Positions 49,201-58,955 of a stretch of DNA of 64,000 nucleotides are shown here, piece by piece. The translations under genes and the position numbers were made by a program. The stretch lies in NCBI GenBank assembly GCA_947495685.1, contig CANLZY010000007.1:62001-126000 (forward strand). The letters run 5' to 3'. Under the pieces are notes generated by a model. It was not told where the DNA came from. It ran no database searches and saw only the letters and a list, made by a program, of their open reading frames with translations. This DNA comes from an uncultured Tropicimonas sp. (GTDB taxonomy: Bacteria; Pseudomonadota; Alphaproteobacteria; Rhodobacterales; Rhodobacteraceae). Numbering within the stretch: the first letter of the stretch is position 1; every line of letters starts with the position of its first letter.

Positions 49201-51549
49201 ATGAGTGACGCCGACGAAGACCCCGTGAACGAACCTGTGGAAATAGCGGAATCGCTGCGCCGGGCCATCGGCGAGCGGTACCTGACCTATGCCTTGTCGA
49301 CGATCATGCACCGCGCTTTGCCAGATGCCCGTGATGGGCTGAAACCGGTGCATCGGCGTATCCTGTACGCAATGCGCGAGCTCAAGGTGACGTCCACCGG
49401 GGCATTCCGGAAATCGGCCAAGATTTCCGGCGACGTGATGGGCAACTATCACCCTCACGGCGACACCGCGATTTATGATGCCATGGCCCGACTGGCGCAG
49501 GATTTCGTGATCCGCTACCCGCTGGTCGATGGTCAGGGCAACTTTGGCAACATCGACGGCGACAACCCGGCGGCGAGTCGATACACGGAGGCCCGCCTGA
49601 CGGCTGCGGCCGAGGCGTTGATGGAAGGGTTGACCGAAAACGCAGTCGATTTCCGTGAAAACTACGACGGTACTTTGACCGAGCCGGTGGTGATGCCGGC
49701 AGCGTTTCCGAACCTGTTGGCGAACGGGTCCAGCGGCATTGCCGTGGGGATGGCCACGAACATACCGCCGCACAATCTGGACGAACTTATCGGGGCCTGC
49801 CTGCACCTGATCAAGACTCCGGACGCCCGCGACGACACCTTGCTGAACTATATTCCGGGGCCGGATTTCCCGACCGGCGGAATCATCGTCGAGCCGCCCG
49901 AAAACATCGCGGAGGCCTATCGCACCGGTCGTGGCGCCTTCCGGTTACGCTCGCGCTGGGAGATCGAGGAACTGCCGCGTGGCCAATGGCAGATCGTCGT
50001 GACCGAGATTCCGTACCAGGTGCAGAAATCCAAGCTGATCGAAAAGATCGCGGAACTGATCCAGACCAAGCGGGTCCCGATCCTCGCCGACATCCGGGAT
50101 GAAAGCGCCGATGACATCCGCGTGGTGCTGGAGCCGCGGTCGCGCAATGTCGACGCAGATGTCTTGATGAACATGCTGTACCGAACATCGGATCTGGAAT
50201 TGCGGTTCTCGATGAACATGAACGTGCTGATCGACGGGCGCACGCCCAAGGTCTGTTCGTTGAAGGAGGTCCTGCAGGCCTTCCTCGACCATCGGCGCGA
50301 GGTGCTGCTTCGGCGGTCGCGGCACCGCATGGACAAGATCGACCACCGTCTGGAGGTGCTCGAAGGGTTTATCATTGCCTTCCTCAACCTGGATCGCGTG
50401 ATCGACATCATCCGCTATGACGATGCGCCCAAGGATGCGCTGATGCGGGAACACTGGGGCCGGGATTTCGTTCGTGCGATGTCCGAGGCCGACTACGTTC
50501 CGCCCCCCCCGTCTGACGGTGGTGAGGACAGCCTGTCCGAGGTTCAGGCCGAAGCGATCCTGAACATGCGACTGCGCAGCCTGCGCCGCCTGGAAGAGCT
50601 GGAACTGGTTCGCGAACGCGACGCCCTGATGGCCGAACGTGCGGAACTGGAGGATCTTCTGGAGGACGGGACCCTGCAATGGGGCCGGATTTCCGACGAG
50701 TTGAGGCAGGTTCGAAAGGCTTTTGGCAAGAACGCTCCCGGCGGCGCTCGCCGCACCAGCTTTGCCCAGGCGGTCGAGATGGCCGAAGTGCCCCTGGAGG
50801 CGATGATCGATCGCGAGCCGATCACGGTCGTCTGCTCCAAGATGGGCTGGATTCGGGTGATGAAGGGCCATATCGCGCTGGAGAGCGACCTGAAATTCAA
50901 GGATGGCGACGAGGGCCGCTTCCTGTTTCATGCCGAAACCACCGATCGGCTGCTGATGTTCGGATCGAACGGGCGGTTCTATACGTTGTCTGCCTCGACC
51001 TTGCCGGGTGGGCGCGGCATGGGCGAACCGGTTCGCCTGATTGTCGACCTGCCCAACGAGGCCGAGATCGTATCGTTGATGATCTACCGGCCGCACCAGA
51101 AGCTGCTGGTCGCGTCTTCCTCGGGCGATGGCTTCATCGTGCCTTCCGACGACGTTCTGGCCCAGACCCGGACAGGCAAGCAGGTGTTGAACGTCAAGGG
51201 CGACGAGGTGTCGGCGACCATCTGCAAGCCGGTCGAAGGCGACCATGTCGCCGTGATCTCCAAGAACCGCAAGTTCTTGATTTTCCCGGTCGGCGAGCTG
51301 CCGGAAATGGGTCGGGGCAAGGGTGTGCGGATCCAGAAATACAACATGAGCCGTGGACGGCAGGGAACGCTTGAACTGGACGGCGGGCTGTCGGACATCA
51401 CGACGTTCAACGCCGAGCAGGGCCTCAGCTGGTTGATGCCCAACGGCCAGACACGGCGCGAAACCGATATGTCCCCTTGGCTGGGCAAACGGGCCAGCGT
51501 TGGCAAGCAGCCGCCCTACGGATTTCCTCGGGACAACAAGTTCTCCTGA
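49201..51549 (+). CDS. parC: DNA topoisomerase IV subunit A
   Basis: Cuts and rejoins DNA to decatenate chromosomes. 782 residues. LKPVHRRILYAMRELKV lies near residues 57-73 and the catalytic Tyr is in NPAASRYTEARLT near 132. It has a ParC C-terminal domain (six-bladed type, shorter than GyrA), and the C-terminal QTRTGKQVLNVKGD segment is typical. The start ATG at 49201 begins MSDADEDPVNEPVEIAESLR. parE is elsewhere. Confidence 0.96.
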   Translation: MSDADEDPVNEPVEIAESLRRAIGERYLTYALSTIMHRALPDARDGLKPVHRRILYAMRELKVTSTGAFRKSAKISGDVMGNYHPHGDTAIYDAMARLAQDFVIRYPLVDGQGNFGNIDGDNPAASRYTEARLTAAAEALMEGLTENAVDFRENYDGTLTEPVVMPAAFPNLLANGSSGIAVGMATNIPPHNLDELIGACLHLIKTPDARDDTLLNYIPGPDFPTGGIIVEPPENIAEAYRTGRGAFRLRSRWEIEELPRGQWQIVVTEIPYQVQKSKLIEKIAELIQTKRVPILADIRDESADDIRVVLEPRSRNVDADVLMNMLYRTSDLELRFSMNMNVLIDGRTPKVCSLKEVLQAFLDHRREVLLRRSRHRMDKIDHRLEVLEGFIIAFLNLDRVIDIIRYDDAPKDALMREHWGRDFVRAMSEADYVPPPPSDGGEDSLSEVQAEAILNMRLRSLRRLEELELVRERDALMAERAELEDLLEDGTLQWGRISDELRQVRKAFGKNAPGGARRTSFAQAVEMAEVPLEAMIDREPITVVCSKMGWIRVMKGHIALESDLKFKDGDEGRFLFHAETTDRLLMFGSNGRFYTLSASTLPGGRGMGEPVRLIVDLPNEAEIVSLMIYRPHQKLLVASSSGDGFIVPSDDVLAQTRTGKQVLNVKGDEVSATICKPVEGDHVAVISKNRKFLIFPVGELPEMGRGKGVRIQKYNMSRGRQGTLELDGGLSDITTFNAEQGLSWLMPNGQTRRETDMSPWLGKRASVGKQPPYGFPRDNKFS

Positions 51550-51580
51550 AGCCAGTCGCTGTAAGTGCTGCGCAGGTCAA

Positions 51581-52588
51581 TCACGCAGGTGGAAGCGAGC
51601 CCTTGTCCCGCGCGTCCCACAGGTCTGCGGCCAGTGCATCTGCCGCCTCGGTGGTGTCGGCGCGGCCAAGTGTGCGCAATGCGATGGCCAAGGTGCCCTT
51701 GATCGATGCAAGCGCATAGCGGTCGGCCGAAATGCCATGCCAGACCAGCAGAAGTTTCCGGGTGTTCATATCATCCGCACCTTGGGTCGTTGTCTTCATC
51801 AGCGCCGGCCACGTTTCGACCGTCGGTCCGTTTGCACCATGCGTCGTCCAGACCTGGATCGGCTTGTTCGGACGCCGCTCGATTTCTCCGCCCTCACCGC
51901 GAAAGACGGACATCGCGGGTTGTTCCAGCAACTGCGCGGCGCCGGAATGGATGTCCATGAACCCGCGATGGAAGATGCCTTGCATCATGATCGGTGCCTG
52001 AAACGGGTTCAGCATGCGCGAGAACGTATGAACCGGCGACCGCAATCCAAAGATCGGACGCATGTCGATCAGATCCCGCAACCGCGGGCTGAGAACCTCG
52101 AGTGGAATAAAGGTGAAACCAGCGCCGGTGACCTGCTGTGCGGCCTGCGTCAAGCTTGCCGCAACCGGTAGGCCCAGCATTTCGACCATACCACGGGTAT
52201 AGACCCGGCCGGGTGTGTGTCCCTCGGTTCCGTGCAGGGCGACCGAATAGCCGGCATTGACCAACGTCATGACCGACAGGATGAACCACGGCAGTTGCAG
52301 ACGTTTGCCAGCATAGGAGGACCAGTCGATGTCGACCTGTGGCATCTGTGTCGGCAGCGCAAAGGTCGTGCGCGCAGCCTGAACAAAACCGGCAATCTCC
52401 TCGGGGGATTCCTCTTTCAGCCGCAACAGCATCAGAAAGGCGCCCAACTGTTCCGGCAGGACGTCGCCGGCCAGGATCATCTCCATCGCCTCGCGGCTTT
52501 CCGCGAGTGTCAGGTGGCGTTGCTTTGTCTTGCCGCGACCGAGGATGGCGACGAATTTGGCAAACGGGTGGGGCGCATGTACGAGCAT
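51581..52588 (-). CDS. Glycosyltransferase family protein (TrpD-like, anthranilate PRT fold)
   Basis: 335 residues. An N-terminal Glycos_trans_3N domain (LTLAESREAMEMILAGDVLPEQ) and a core similar to TrpD, but the phosphoribosyl site region departs from true TrpD. Such TrpD-like (YbiB-type) proteins bind nucleic acid in E. coli; the function here is unknown. The start at 52588 (MLVHAPHPFAKFV) is preferred. It is divergent from the cysG unit. Confidence 0.78.
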   Translation of the reverse strand: MLVHAPHPFAKFVAILGRGKTKQRHLTLAESREAMEMILAGDVLPEQLGAFLMLLRLKEESPEEIAGFVQAARTTFALPTQMPQVDIDWSSYAGKRLQLPWFILSVMTLVNAGYSVALHGTEGHTPGRVYTRGMVEMLGLPVAASLTQAAQQVTGAGFTFIPLEVLSPRLRDLIDMRPIFGLRSPVHTFSRMLNPFQAPIMMQGIFHRGFMDIHSGAAQLLEQPAMSVFRGEGGEIERRPNKPIQVWTTHGANGPTVETWPALMKTTTQGADDMNTRKLLLVWHGISADRYALASIKGTLAIALRTLGRADTTEAADALAADLWDARDKGSLPPA

Positions 52589-52935
52589 GGTCGTGTCCTG
52601 TCGGTGAACTCGTGACGGTCTTGGCGCCACAATAAGCAGTTTGAATCATAGGGGAAAGATCGCGCATGGCGTCAGATCGATGCGGGCATCTGACGGCGAA
52701 ACGAGTGGGCAGCGAAGGATTGCCTCTTGATGCCGCGGACAGGCTGCGGGCATGGTTGTCCGCAGGCGATCCGCGGATGTGGTGGACGCTGCAACTTGGG
52801 GCAGGGGACAACACTATCGACACGCTTCACAACCGGACCCGTCTGGCCAACCCGACGCCTGCTTGCGCACGTCGCACCGGCGCCCGCGCGGGGTTCCTGA
52901 TCGCACCGCGGCCAACGCGTCGGGACGCCTAGGTC
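52589..52935. other. Divergent intergenic region upstream of cysG
   Basis: 347 bases between the TrpD-like gene and cysG, presumably holding both promoters. An open frame of 88 codons (52666-52932) fills most of it and is listed separately with low confidence. No clear repressor operator was seen. Confidence 0.4.
52666..52932 (+). CDS. Doubtful small ORF upstream of cysG
   Basis: 88 codons ending 3 bases before the cysG ATG; a GGGGAAAG stretch lies 8 bases before the start. The translation is Arg-rich with no recognised domain. In relatives this position is usually non-coding or holds a DUF2849 gene downstream of cysG. It could be chance, since GC-rich sequence rarely contains stops. Confidence 0.25.
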   Translation: MASDRCGHLTAKRVGSEGLPLDAADRLRAWLSAGDPRMWWTLQLGAGDNTIDTLHNRTRLANPTPACARRTGARAGFLIAPRPTRRDA

Positions 52936-54393
52936 ATGGACAACCTTCCCATTTTTCTGACCGTGCGCGACCGCGTTGTGTTGGTGGACGGCGGTGGGTC
53001 CGTGGCCGCTCGCCGGGTCGAACGCGCTGCGTCGGCCCATGCCATCGTGCACGTCTTTGACCCCGAGCCGGGCGACGATCTGAAGGCGATCATCGCCGCA
53101 AACCCGACCAGCGTGCAGTTTGAGCCCCGTCTGCCGAAACGTGAAGACGTGGCCGATTGCATTGTGGTCTACGGCGCATCCGAGGACGAAACCCGCGACG
53201 GGGCGCTGTATGAGTGGTCGCGTGAGTTCAAGGTGCTCTGCAACATCGCGGACGTGACCGACAAATGCGACTTCATCACTCCGTCGATCGTCGACCGGTC
53301 GCCTGTCGTCGTGGCAATCTCCACCGGCGGGGCGGCCCCGGTGATCGCCCGCACCCTGCGCGCCCGGTTCGAGACCATGCTGCCACCGGCCTACGGACGG
53401 CTCGCGGCCTTTGTCGGCGGCTTTCGCGACCGGATTGCGGCGGCGATCCCCAACGGGCGTGAGCGGCGGCATTTCTGGGAGCGGATGATCGACGGGGCCG
53501 TGAGCGATCTCTACCTGGCCGGCGACACGGAAGCGGCGGTGGTGCAATTCGACCGCGACCTGCAGCAGGCCGCTGGCCATCAGGGCACCCCGATGGGCGA
53601 GGTCTACCTCGTGGGCGCAGGTCCCGGTGATCCGGACCTGCTGACCTTTCGGGCCCTGCGCCTGATGCAGCGCGCCGATGTCGTCCTGTACGACCGCTTG
53701 ATCGGCGACGACGTCCTGAACCTTGTGCGGCGCGATGCCGAACGGATTCACGTGGGCAAACGGCCCAATGATCACACGATGGGGCAGGCGGAAATCTCGG
53801 CGCTGATGGTGCAATTGGCCAGGCAGGGCAACCGTGTGCTGCGGCTCAAGGGCGGGGATCCGTTTATCTTTGGTCGCGGCGGAGAAGAGATCGAGGTGCT
53901 GGCAGAGGCCGGTATCCCGGTCAAGGTCGTGCCCGGCATCACGGCTGCGGCCGGGTGCGGGGCCTATGCGGGCATTCCGTTGACCCACCGGGACCACGCT
54001 CAATCCTGCCTGTTCATCACCGCCCATGGCAAGGACGGGGTGCTGGATCTGGATTGGAATGCCGTGATCCGTCCGGCCCAGACCGTTGCCGTCTACATGG
54101 GGTTGTCGAGCCTCTCGCGTCTGATCGACGGGTTTGCCGCCCGAGGCGTGTCGATGGACACCGATGTGGCCGTGATCGAGAACGGCACCCGGCCAAACCA
54201 GCGGGTTCTGACCGGTCGGCTGGGCGATATCGTCGGACAAGTCGAGCGGAACGCGTTTCAGAGCCCGTCAATGATCATCATCGGCAGCGTGGTCCGGTTG
54301 CGCGCCACACTAGCGGCCGGGGCAGGGGGTGCAGTGGAGGAACCGCACGCCATGTCTCTCGTTCCGGGGAAGAACTGGAAGACAAGGGAGTAA
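52936..54393 (+). CDS. cysG: Siroheme synthase CysG (trifunctional)
   Basis: Makes siroheme from uroporphyrinogen III. 485 residues: an N-terminal precorrin-2 dehydrogenase/ferrochelatase domain ([17 protein letters not shown], residues 16-32), and a C-terminal SUMT methyltransferase with [20 protein letters not shown] near residue 227 and [14 protein letters not shown]. Siroheme is needed by sulfite and nitrite reductases. The next gene is a SoeABC-type sulfite dehydrogenase, 45 bases away. Confidence 0.94.
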   Translation: MDNLPIFLTVRDRVVLVDGGGSVAARRVERAASAHAIVHVFDPEPGDDLKAIIAANPTSVQFEPRLPKREDVADCIVVYGASEDETRDGALYEWSREFKVLCNIADVTDKCDFITPSIVDRSPVVVAISTGGAAPVIARTLRARFETMLPPAYGRLAAFVGGFRDRIAAAIPNGRERRHFWERMIDGAVSDLYLAGDTEAAVVQFDRDLQQAAGHQGTPMGEVYLVGAGPGDPDLLTFRALRLMQRADVVLYDRLIGDDVLNLVRRDAERIHVGKRPNDHTMGQAEISALMVQLARQGNRVLRLKGGDPFIFGRGGEEIEVLAEAGIPVKVVPGITAAAGCGAYAGIPLTHRDHAQSCLFITAHGKDGVLDLDWNAVIRPAQTVAVYMGLSSLSRLIDGFAARGVSMDTDVAVIENGTRPNQRVLTGRLGDIVGQVERNAFQSPSMIIIGSVVRLRATLAAGAGGAVEEPHAMSLVPGKNWKTRE

Positions 54394-54438
54394 TCCGCCC
54401 GGCACGGTGTGCTGGATGGGCAGGGGAGGACAACATAC

Positions 54439-57267
54439 GTGGCCGATACCAGGATTGGGGCTCGCCCCTCGCCCAAGGTGTCTGACGAAATTCGTCAGAC
54501 CACCTGCTACATGTGCGCCTGTCGTTGCGGGATCAACGTCCACATGCAGGACGGCAAGGTGAAATACATAGAGGGCAACCGCGATCACCCGGTGAACAAG
54601 GGCGTGCTCTGTGCCAAGGGATCGGCGGGGATCATGCAGCATTATTCGCCCGCACGGCTGAAGGCGCCAATGAAACGGGTCGGGCCGCGTGGGTCGGGTG
54701 AGTTCGAGGATATATCCTGGGACGAGGCCTATGACATCGCCGTCGGCTGGCTCAAACCGATCCGGGAGACAGATCCAAAGCGGTTGGCCTTTTTCACCGG
54801 CCGGGATCAGAGCCAGAGTTTCACTTCGTTCTGGGCGCAGGCCTATGGCACGCCGAATTATGCCGCGCATGGCGGGTTCTGCTCGGTCAACATGGCGGCG
54901 GCGGGCATCTACACGATGGGCGGTGCGTTCTGGGAGTTCGGCCAGCCCGACTGGGACCGTGCCAGGTTGGTCATGATTTTCGGGGTGGCGGAGGACCACG
55001 ATTCCAACCCGATCAAGGCCGGTATCGGTCGGCTCAAGGCCAACGGCGGCAAGGTGATCGGCGTCAATCCGATCCGCTCTGGCTACAATGCTGTTGCCGA
55101 TGAATGGATCGGGATCACGCCAGGAACCGACGGGCTGTTCATCCTGTCACTGATCCACGAGTTGCTGAAGGCCGGCAAGATCGACCTCGACTATCTGGGC
55201 CGCTACACCAACGCCGGGTTCCTGATCCGCACCGATGATCCGGCCACAGCGGATCACGGCATGTTTCTGCGCGACGATGCGGGCAAACCGCAGGTTGTCG
55301 ACCGGGCGACGGGTGCCCTTGCTGTCTATGACACGCCCGGTGTGCGGCCCGATCTGGCTGCGGACCTGCAACAGGACGGCAAGACCTACAAACCCGCCCT
55401 TCAGCTTCTGGCCGAAGCCTATCTGGACCCGCAATATGCCCCCGAGGCCGTCGCCAACCGGTGTGGCATAAGCGCCGATCGCATCCGGGCGGTTGCAGCA
55501 GAACTCGCCCGCGTGGCGTTCGAGGAAGAAATCACGCTCGACCAGCCGTGGACGGACTGGAAGGGCGAGCGCCACGAGACAATGATTGGCCGTCCAGTCA
55601 CCTTCCACGCGATGCGCGGAATCTCGGCCCATTCGAACGGCTTTCAAACCTGCCGCGCGCTGCACATCCTGCAAATCCTGCTCGGGTCGGTCGAGGTGCC
55701 CGGTGGCTTCCGGTTCAAGCCACCCTATCCCAAGCCACCCGAGGCGCACCCCAAGCCGAACGCTGTCGGTGTGCCCGGACAACCGCTTGCCGGCCCGCAT
55801 CTGGGCTTCCCCATGGGCCCGGAAGACCTGCAATTGTGCGAGGATGGGACCCCGCTGCGCATCGACAAGGCCTTCACCTGGGAGAATCCGTTCTCGGTGC
55901 ATGGGTTGATGCACATGGTGATCTCAAACGCCCATGCCGGAGATCCCTACAAGATCGACACATTGTTCATGTACATGGCCAACATGGCCTGGAACTCGAC
56001 CATGAACACGTCCGAAGTCATGAAGATGCTGACCGACACGGACGAAAATGGCGACTACGTCATCCCTCACATCATCTATTCGGATGCCTATTCGTCTGAA
56101 ACCGTTGCCTTCGCCGACCTGATCCTGCCGGACACCACCTATCTGGAGCGGCACGATTGCATCAGCCTGCTCGACCGACCGATCTGCGAGGCCGAAGCTG
56201 CGGCGGACGCCATTCGTTGGCCGGTTGTGGCGCCCGATCGTGATGTGAAGGGGTTTCAGTCGGCGTTGATCGATCTCGGGGCACGGCTGGGCCTGCCCGG
56301 GTTTGTCAACGAGGACGGCAGCCAGACATATGCCGACTACGCCGACTACATCGTGAACCACCAGCGCCGCCCGGGGGTTGGCCCGCTGGCCGGCTGGCGG
56401 GGTGTTGACGGCACCGACGAGGGCCGTGGCGATGCAAATCCCGACCAGCTGCAACGCTATATCGACAACGGGGGATTCTGGTCGAGCCACATTCCCGCGG
56501 AGGCGCAATACTACAAACCCTGGAACAAGTCCTATCAGGACTGGGCGGTCAAGATCGGGCTCTTCGACAAGGCGATGCCCTACGTCTTCAATCTCTACCT
56601 GGAGCCGATGCGCAAATTGCAGCGGGCCGCCGAAGGGCATGGGTCGTGCCAGCCACCGGACCATCTGCGCGCCCGGATCCAGGCGACCTGCACGCCGCTG
56701 CCTGCATGGTACGAACCCTTCGAGGATGGCATCGTGGATCGGGACGAGTATCCGATCCATGCGCTGACCCAGCGACCGATGCACATGTATCACTCCTGGG
56801 GGTCGCAAAACGCCTGGTTGCGCCAGATCACCAACGTCAATCGGCTCTACATCCCCGGCAAGGTCTGGGACGAGCAGGGGTTCGAAGACGGTGACTGGGC
56901 CGAAGTCACCTCGATCCACGCCAGTATCACGGTGCCGGTTGCGCGGATGGATGCGCTCAACCCCGACACGGTCTGGACCTGGAACGCGATCGGCAAGCGG
57001 CGCGGGGCCTGGGCGCTGGGTGACGGGGCGCCCGAAGCCGAAAGGGGCTTTCTGCTGAATCACCTGATCCACGAGTTGCAGCCGCCCAAGGGGGACGGGC
57101 GGCGCTGGGCGAACTCCGACCCGATCACCGGGCAGGCGGCGTGGTTCGACCTGCGGGTCAAGATCCGGCGGCTGCCACCCGAACAGGTGTCGCAACCGGC
57201 GCACGAAGCCCAGGTTTCGCCCGTGGGGACGGGGCCGGAAAACGTCAGCTACGGGGAGGGTTTCTGA
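54439..57267 (+). CDS. soeA: Sulfite dehydrogenase molybdoprotein subunit SoeA
   Basis: Catalytic subunit of a membrane-bound cytoplasmic sulfite-oxidising enzyme (sulfite to sulfate) of the DMSO reductase/CISM superfamily. 942 residues. The [4Fe-4S] motif is C23-X2-C26-X3-C30-X27-C58 (TTCYMCACRCG ... VLCAKG); bis-MGD domain follows. No Tat signal at the N terminus, as in SoeA and unlike periplasmic relatives. I choose GTG 54439 with GGGGAGGA upstream; a GTG at 54409 adds 10 residues but lacks such a site. Identity as SoeA rests on size, missing Tat signal and the soeB-soeC genes; polysulfide, tetrathionate or thiosulfate enzymes are alternatives. Confidence 0.82.
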   Translation: MADTRIGARPSPKVSDEIRQTTCYMCACRCGINVHMQDGKVKYIEGNRDHPVNKGVLCAKGSAGIMQHYSPARLKAPMKRVGPRGSGEFEDISWDEAYDIAVGWLKPIRETDPKRLAFFTGRDQSQSFTSFWAQAYGTPNYAAHGGFCSVNMAAAGIYTMGGAFWEFGQPDWDRARLVMIFGVAEDHDSNPIKAGIGRLKANGGKVIGVNPIRSGYNAVADEWIGITPGTDGLFILSLIHELLKAGKIDLDYLGRYTNAGFLIRTDDPATADHGMFLRDDAGKPQVVDRATGALAVYDTPGVRPDLAADLQQDGKTYKPALQLLAEAYLDPQYAPEAVANRCGISADRIRAVAAELARVAFEEEITLDQPWTDWKGERHETMIGRPVTFHAMRGISAHSNGFQTCRALHILQILLGSVEVPGGFRFKPPYPKPPEAHPKPNAVGVPGQPLAGPHLGFPMGPEDLQLCEDGTPLRIDKAFTWENPFSVHGLMHMVISNAHAGDPYKIDTLFMYMANMAWNSTMNTSEVMKMLTDTDENGDYVIPHIIYSDAYSSETVAFADLILPDTTYLERHDCISLLDRPICEAEAAADAIRWPVVAPDRDVKGFQSALIDLGARLGLPGFVNEDGSQTYADYADYIVNHQRRPGVGPLAGWRGVDGTDEGRGDANPDQLQRYIDNGGFWSSHIPAEAQYYKPWNKSYQDWAVKIGLFDKAMPYVFNLYLEPMRKLQRAAEGHGSCQPPDHLRARIQATCTPLPAWYEPFEDGIVDRDEYPIHALTQRPMHMYHSWGSQNAWLRQITNVNRLYIPGKVWDEQGFEDGDWAEVTSIHASITVPVARMDALNPDTVWTWNAIGKRRGAWALGDGAPEAERGFLLNHLIHELQPPKGDGRRWANSDPITGQAAWFDLRVKIRRLPPEQVSQPAHEAQVSPVGTGPENVSYGEGF

Positions 57268-58004
57268 TGACCGCATTGCCGCAAAGCTGCGAAAAAAAGC
57301 TCGGGTTGGTGATCGATCTGGACACCTGCGTCGGGTGCCACGCCTGCGTGGTCAACTGCAAGGAATGGAACACCTCGAACTATGGCGCACCGCTGTCGGA
57401 CACCGACGCCTATGGTGCTGACCCGTCCGGCACCTTTCTGAACCGTGTGCACACCTACGAGGTCACGCCCGATGTCGGGGTGCCGCAAATCGTGCATTTT
57501 CCGAAATCCTGCCTGCATTGCGATGACGCGCCGTGCGTCACCGTCTGTCCGACCGGCGCGAGCTTCAAGCGCAGCGAAGACGGCATCGTTCTGGTGAACG
57601 AAGACGATTGCATGGGGTGCGGGCTCTGCGCCTGGGCCTGCCCATACGGCGCGCGCGAACTTGATGCGCTGGCGGGTGTGATGAAGAAATGTACGCTCTG
57701 CGTCGACCGGATCTATAACGAAAATCTTCCCGAAGAAGACCGTATCCCTGCCTGTGTTCGGACCTGCCCGTCAGGGGCACGTCACTTTGGTGACCTGGGC
57801 GATCCCGACAGCGATGTATCCAAACTCGTCGCAGACCGGAGTGGTGTCGACTTGATGCCCGAAATGCAGACGAAGCCTGTGAACAAGTACCTGCCCCCGC
57901 GGCCAAAGGATACCCTGTTGCAGGATAGCGCCGCGCTCGAGCTGGTCGCCACAGAGCCAAAGGGCTTTCTGGCGTGGCTCGACAAGGCTTTGGGGGCACT
58001 CTGA
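57267..58004 (+). CDS. soeB: Sulfite dehydrogenase iron-sulfur subunit SoeB
   Basis: 245 residues with four cysteine clusters for [4Fe-4S] centres: CVGCHACVVNC near residues 22-32, CLHCDDAPCVTVCPTGA, CMGCGLCAWACPYGA and CTLCVDRI with a later CVRTCPSGA. It carries electrons from SoeA to the membrane subunit. Start ATG 57267 overlaps the soeA stop, and its stop overlaps the soeC start. The length matches DmsB/SoeB proteins. Confidence 0.88.
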   Translation: MTALPQSCEKKLGLVIDLDTCVGCHACVVNCKEWNTSNYGAPLSDTDAYGADPSGTFLNRVHTYEVTPDVGVPQIVHFPKSCLHCDDAPCVTVCPTGASFKRSEDGIVLVNEDDCMGCGLCAWACPYGARELDALAGVMKKCTLCVDRIYNENLPEEDRIPACVRTCPSGARHFGDLGDPDSDVSKLVADRSGVDLMPEMQTKPVNKYLPPRPKDTLLQDSAALELVATEPKGFLAWLDKALGAL

Positions 58005-58876
58005 TGAATCCGGCACCTTCGGTCATTGTCTTTTCGTCGCTGACAGGTCTCGGTTTCGGGCTGCTCGCGTGGTTGGGGTTGGGCATTCCGGATGTGACCG
58101 GTGCGGCGGCCTTCTTGATGTACGCACTCGGTTATGGGCTCGCCCTTGGTGGGTTGTTGGCGTCGACTTTTCACCTTGGCAATCCGGGGAATGCCCGAAA
58201 GGCGTTCTCGCAATGGCGCACCAGCTGGCTCAGCCGCGAGGCGATTCTGGCGGTGGCCGCGTTGCTGATCGTGGCGCCCTATGCCTTTGGGCGGGTCTTT
58301 CTGGGCGGAGCGCCGGCTGAGCTGGGGTGGCTTGGGGCGCTTGCCTGCGTTGCCACGGTGTTCACCACGGCGATGATCTATGCCCAACTGAAAACCGTTC
58401 CGCGCTGGTCGACCCCGATGACCCCCGTCCTGTTTCTGGGATATGCCGTTGGGGGCGGTGCACTTCTTGCCGGTCAGGCCACACTGGCCACGATCCTGCT
58501 GGCATTCCTCGGAGTCGTTCAGCTTGGCGCCTGGACCCTCGGCGACGCACGGTTTGCCGACGTTGGCAGCACGCTGGAAACGGCCACCGGGCTGGGGGCC
58601 ATCGGCTCAGTTCGCCAGTTGGAGGCACCGCATTCGGGCACCAATTACCTGCTGACGGAAATGGCCTATCAGATCGGGCGCAAACACGCGGTCAAGCTGC
58701 GGATTATCGGCTTCCTGTTCGCAATCGCCTTGCCGCTGTTGATCCTGCAAGCCACGCCCGGCGGCCTATTATGGATGGCGCTTGCCGTGGTCTGTCACCT
58801 TGTTGGTGTCTTCGCGACCCGCTGGCTGTTCTTTGCCGAGGCGAAACACGTCGTCGCGCTCTACTACGGCAAGTAG
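58004..58876 (+). CDS. soeC: Sulfite dehydrogenase membrane anchor SoeC (DmsC-like)
   Basis: 290 residues with about eight hydrophobic helices, DmsC-type anchor that passes electrons to quinone. Helices include VIVFSSLTGLGFGLLAWLGL and FLLIFAIALPLLIL-like stretches; WRTSWLSREAI (about 67-77) is a typical DmsC motif. It overlaps soeB by one base and completes the soeABC set. The next gene starts 79 bases on. Confidence 0.85.
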   Translation: MNPAPSVIVFSSLTGLGFGLLAWLGLGIPDVTGAAAFLMYALGYGLALGGLLASTFHLGNPGNARKAFSQWRTSWLSREAILAVAALLIVAPYAFGRVFLGGAPAELGWLGALACVATVFTTAMIYAQLKTVPRWSTPMTPVLFLGYAVGGGALLAGQATLATILLAFLGVVQLGAWTLGDARFADVGSTLETATGLGAIGSVRQLEAPHSGTNYLLTEMAYQIGRKHAVKLRIIGFLFAIALPLLILQATPGGLLWMALAVVCHLVGVFATRWLFFAEAKHVVALYYGK

Positions 58877-58955
58877 ACCGAAGTCGGCCGGGCCGGTTTT
58901 CCGTTGCCAAGTTGGGGATTTGGAAGGAAGCTGCCAGCGACGGGAGCCGAACGCC

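Noticed and set aside
52672-54240. Long open frame on the minus strand opposite cysG (about 520 codons).
   Set aside because: GC-rich third positions of cysG keep the antisense frame open; no domain is recognisable.
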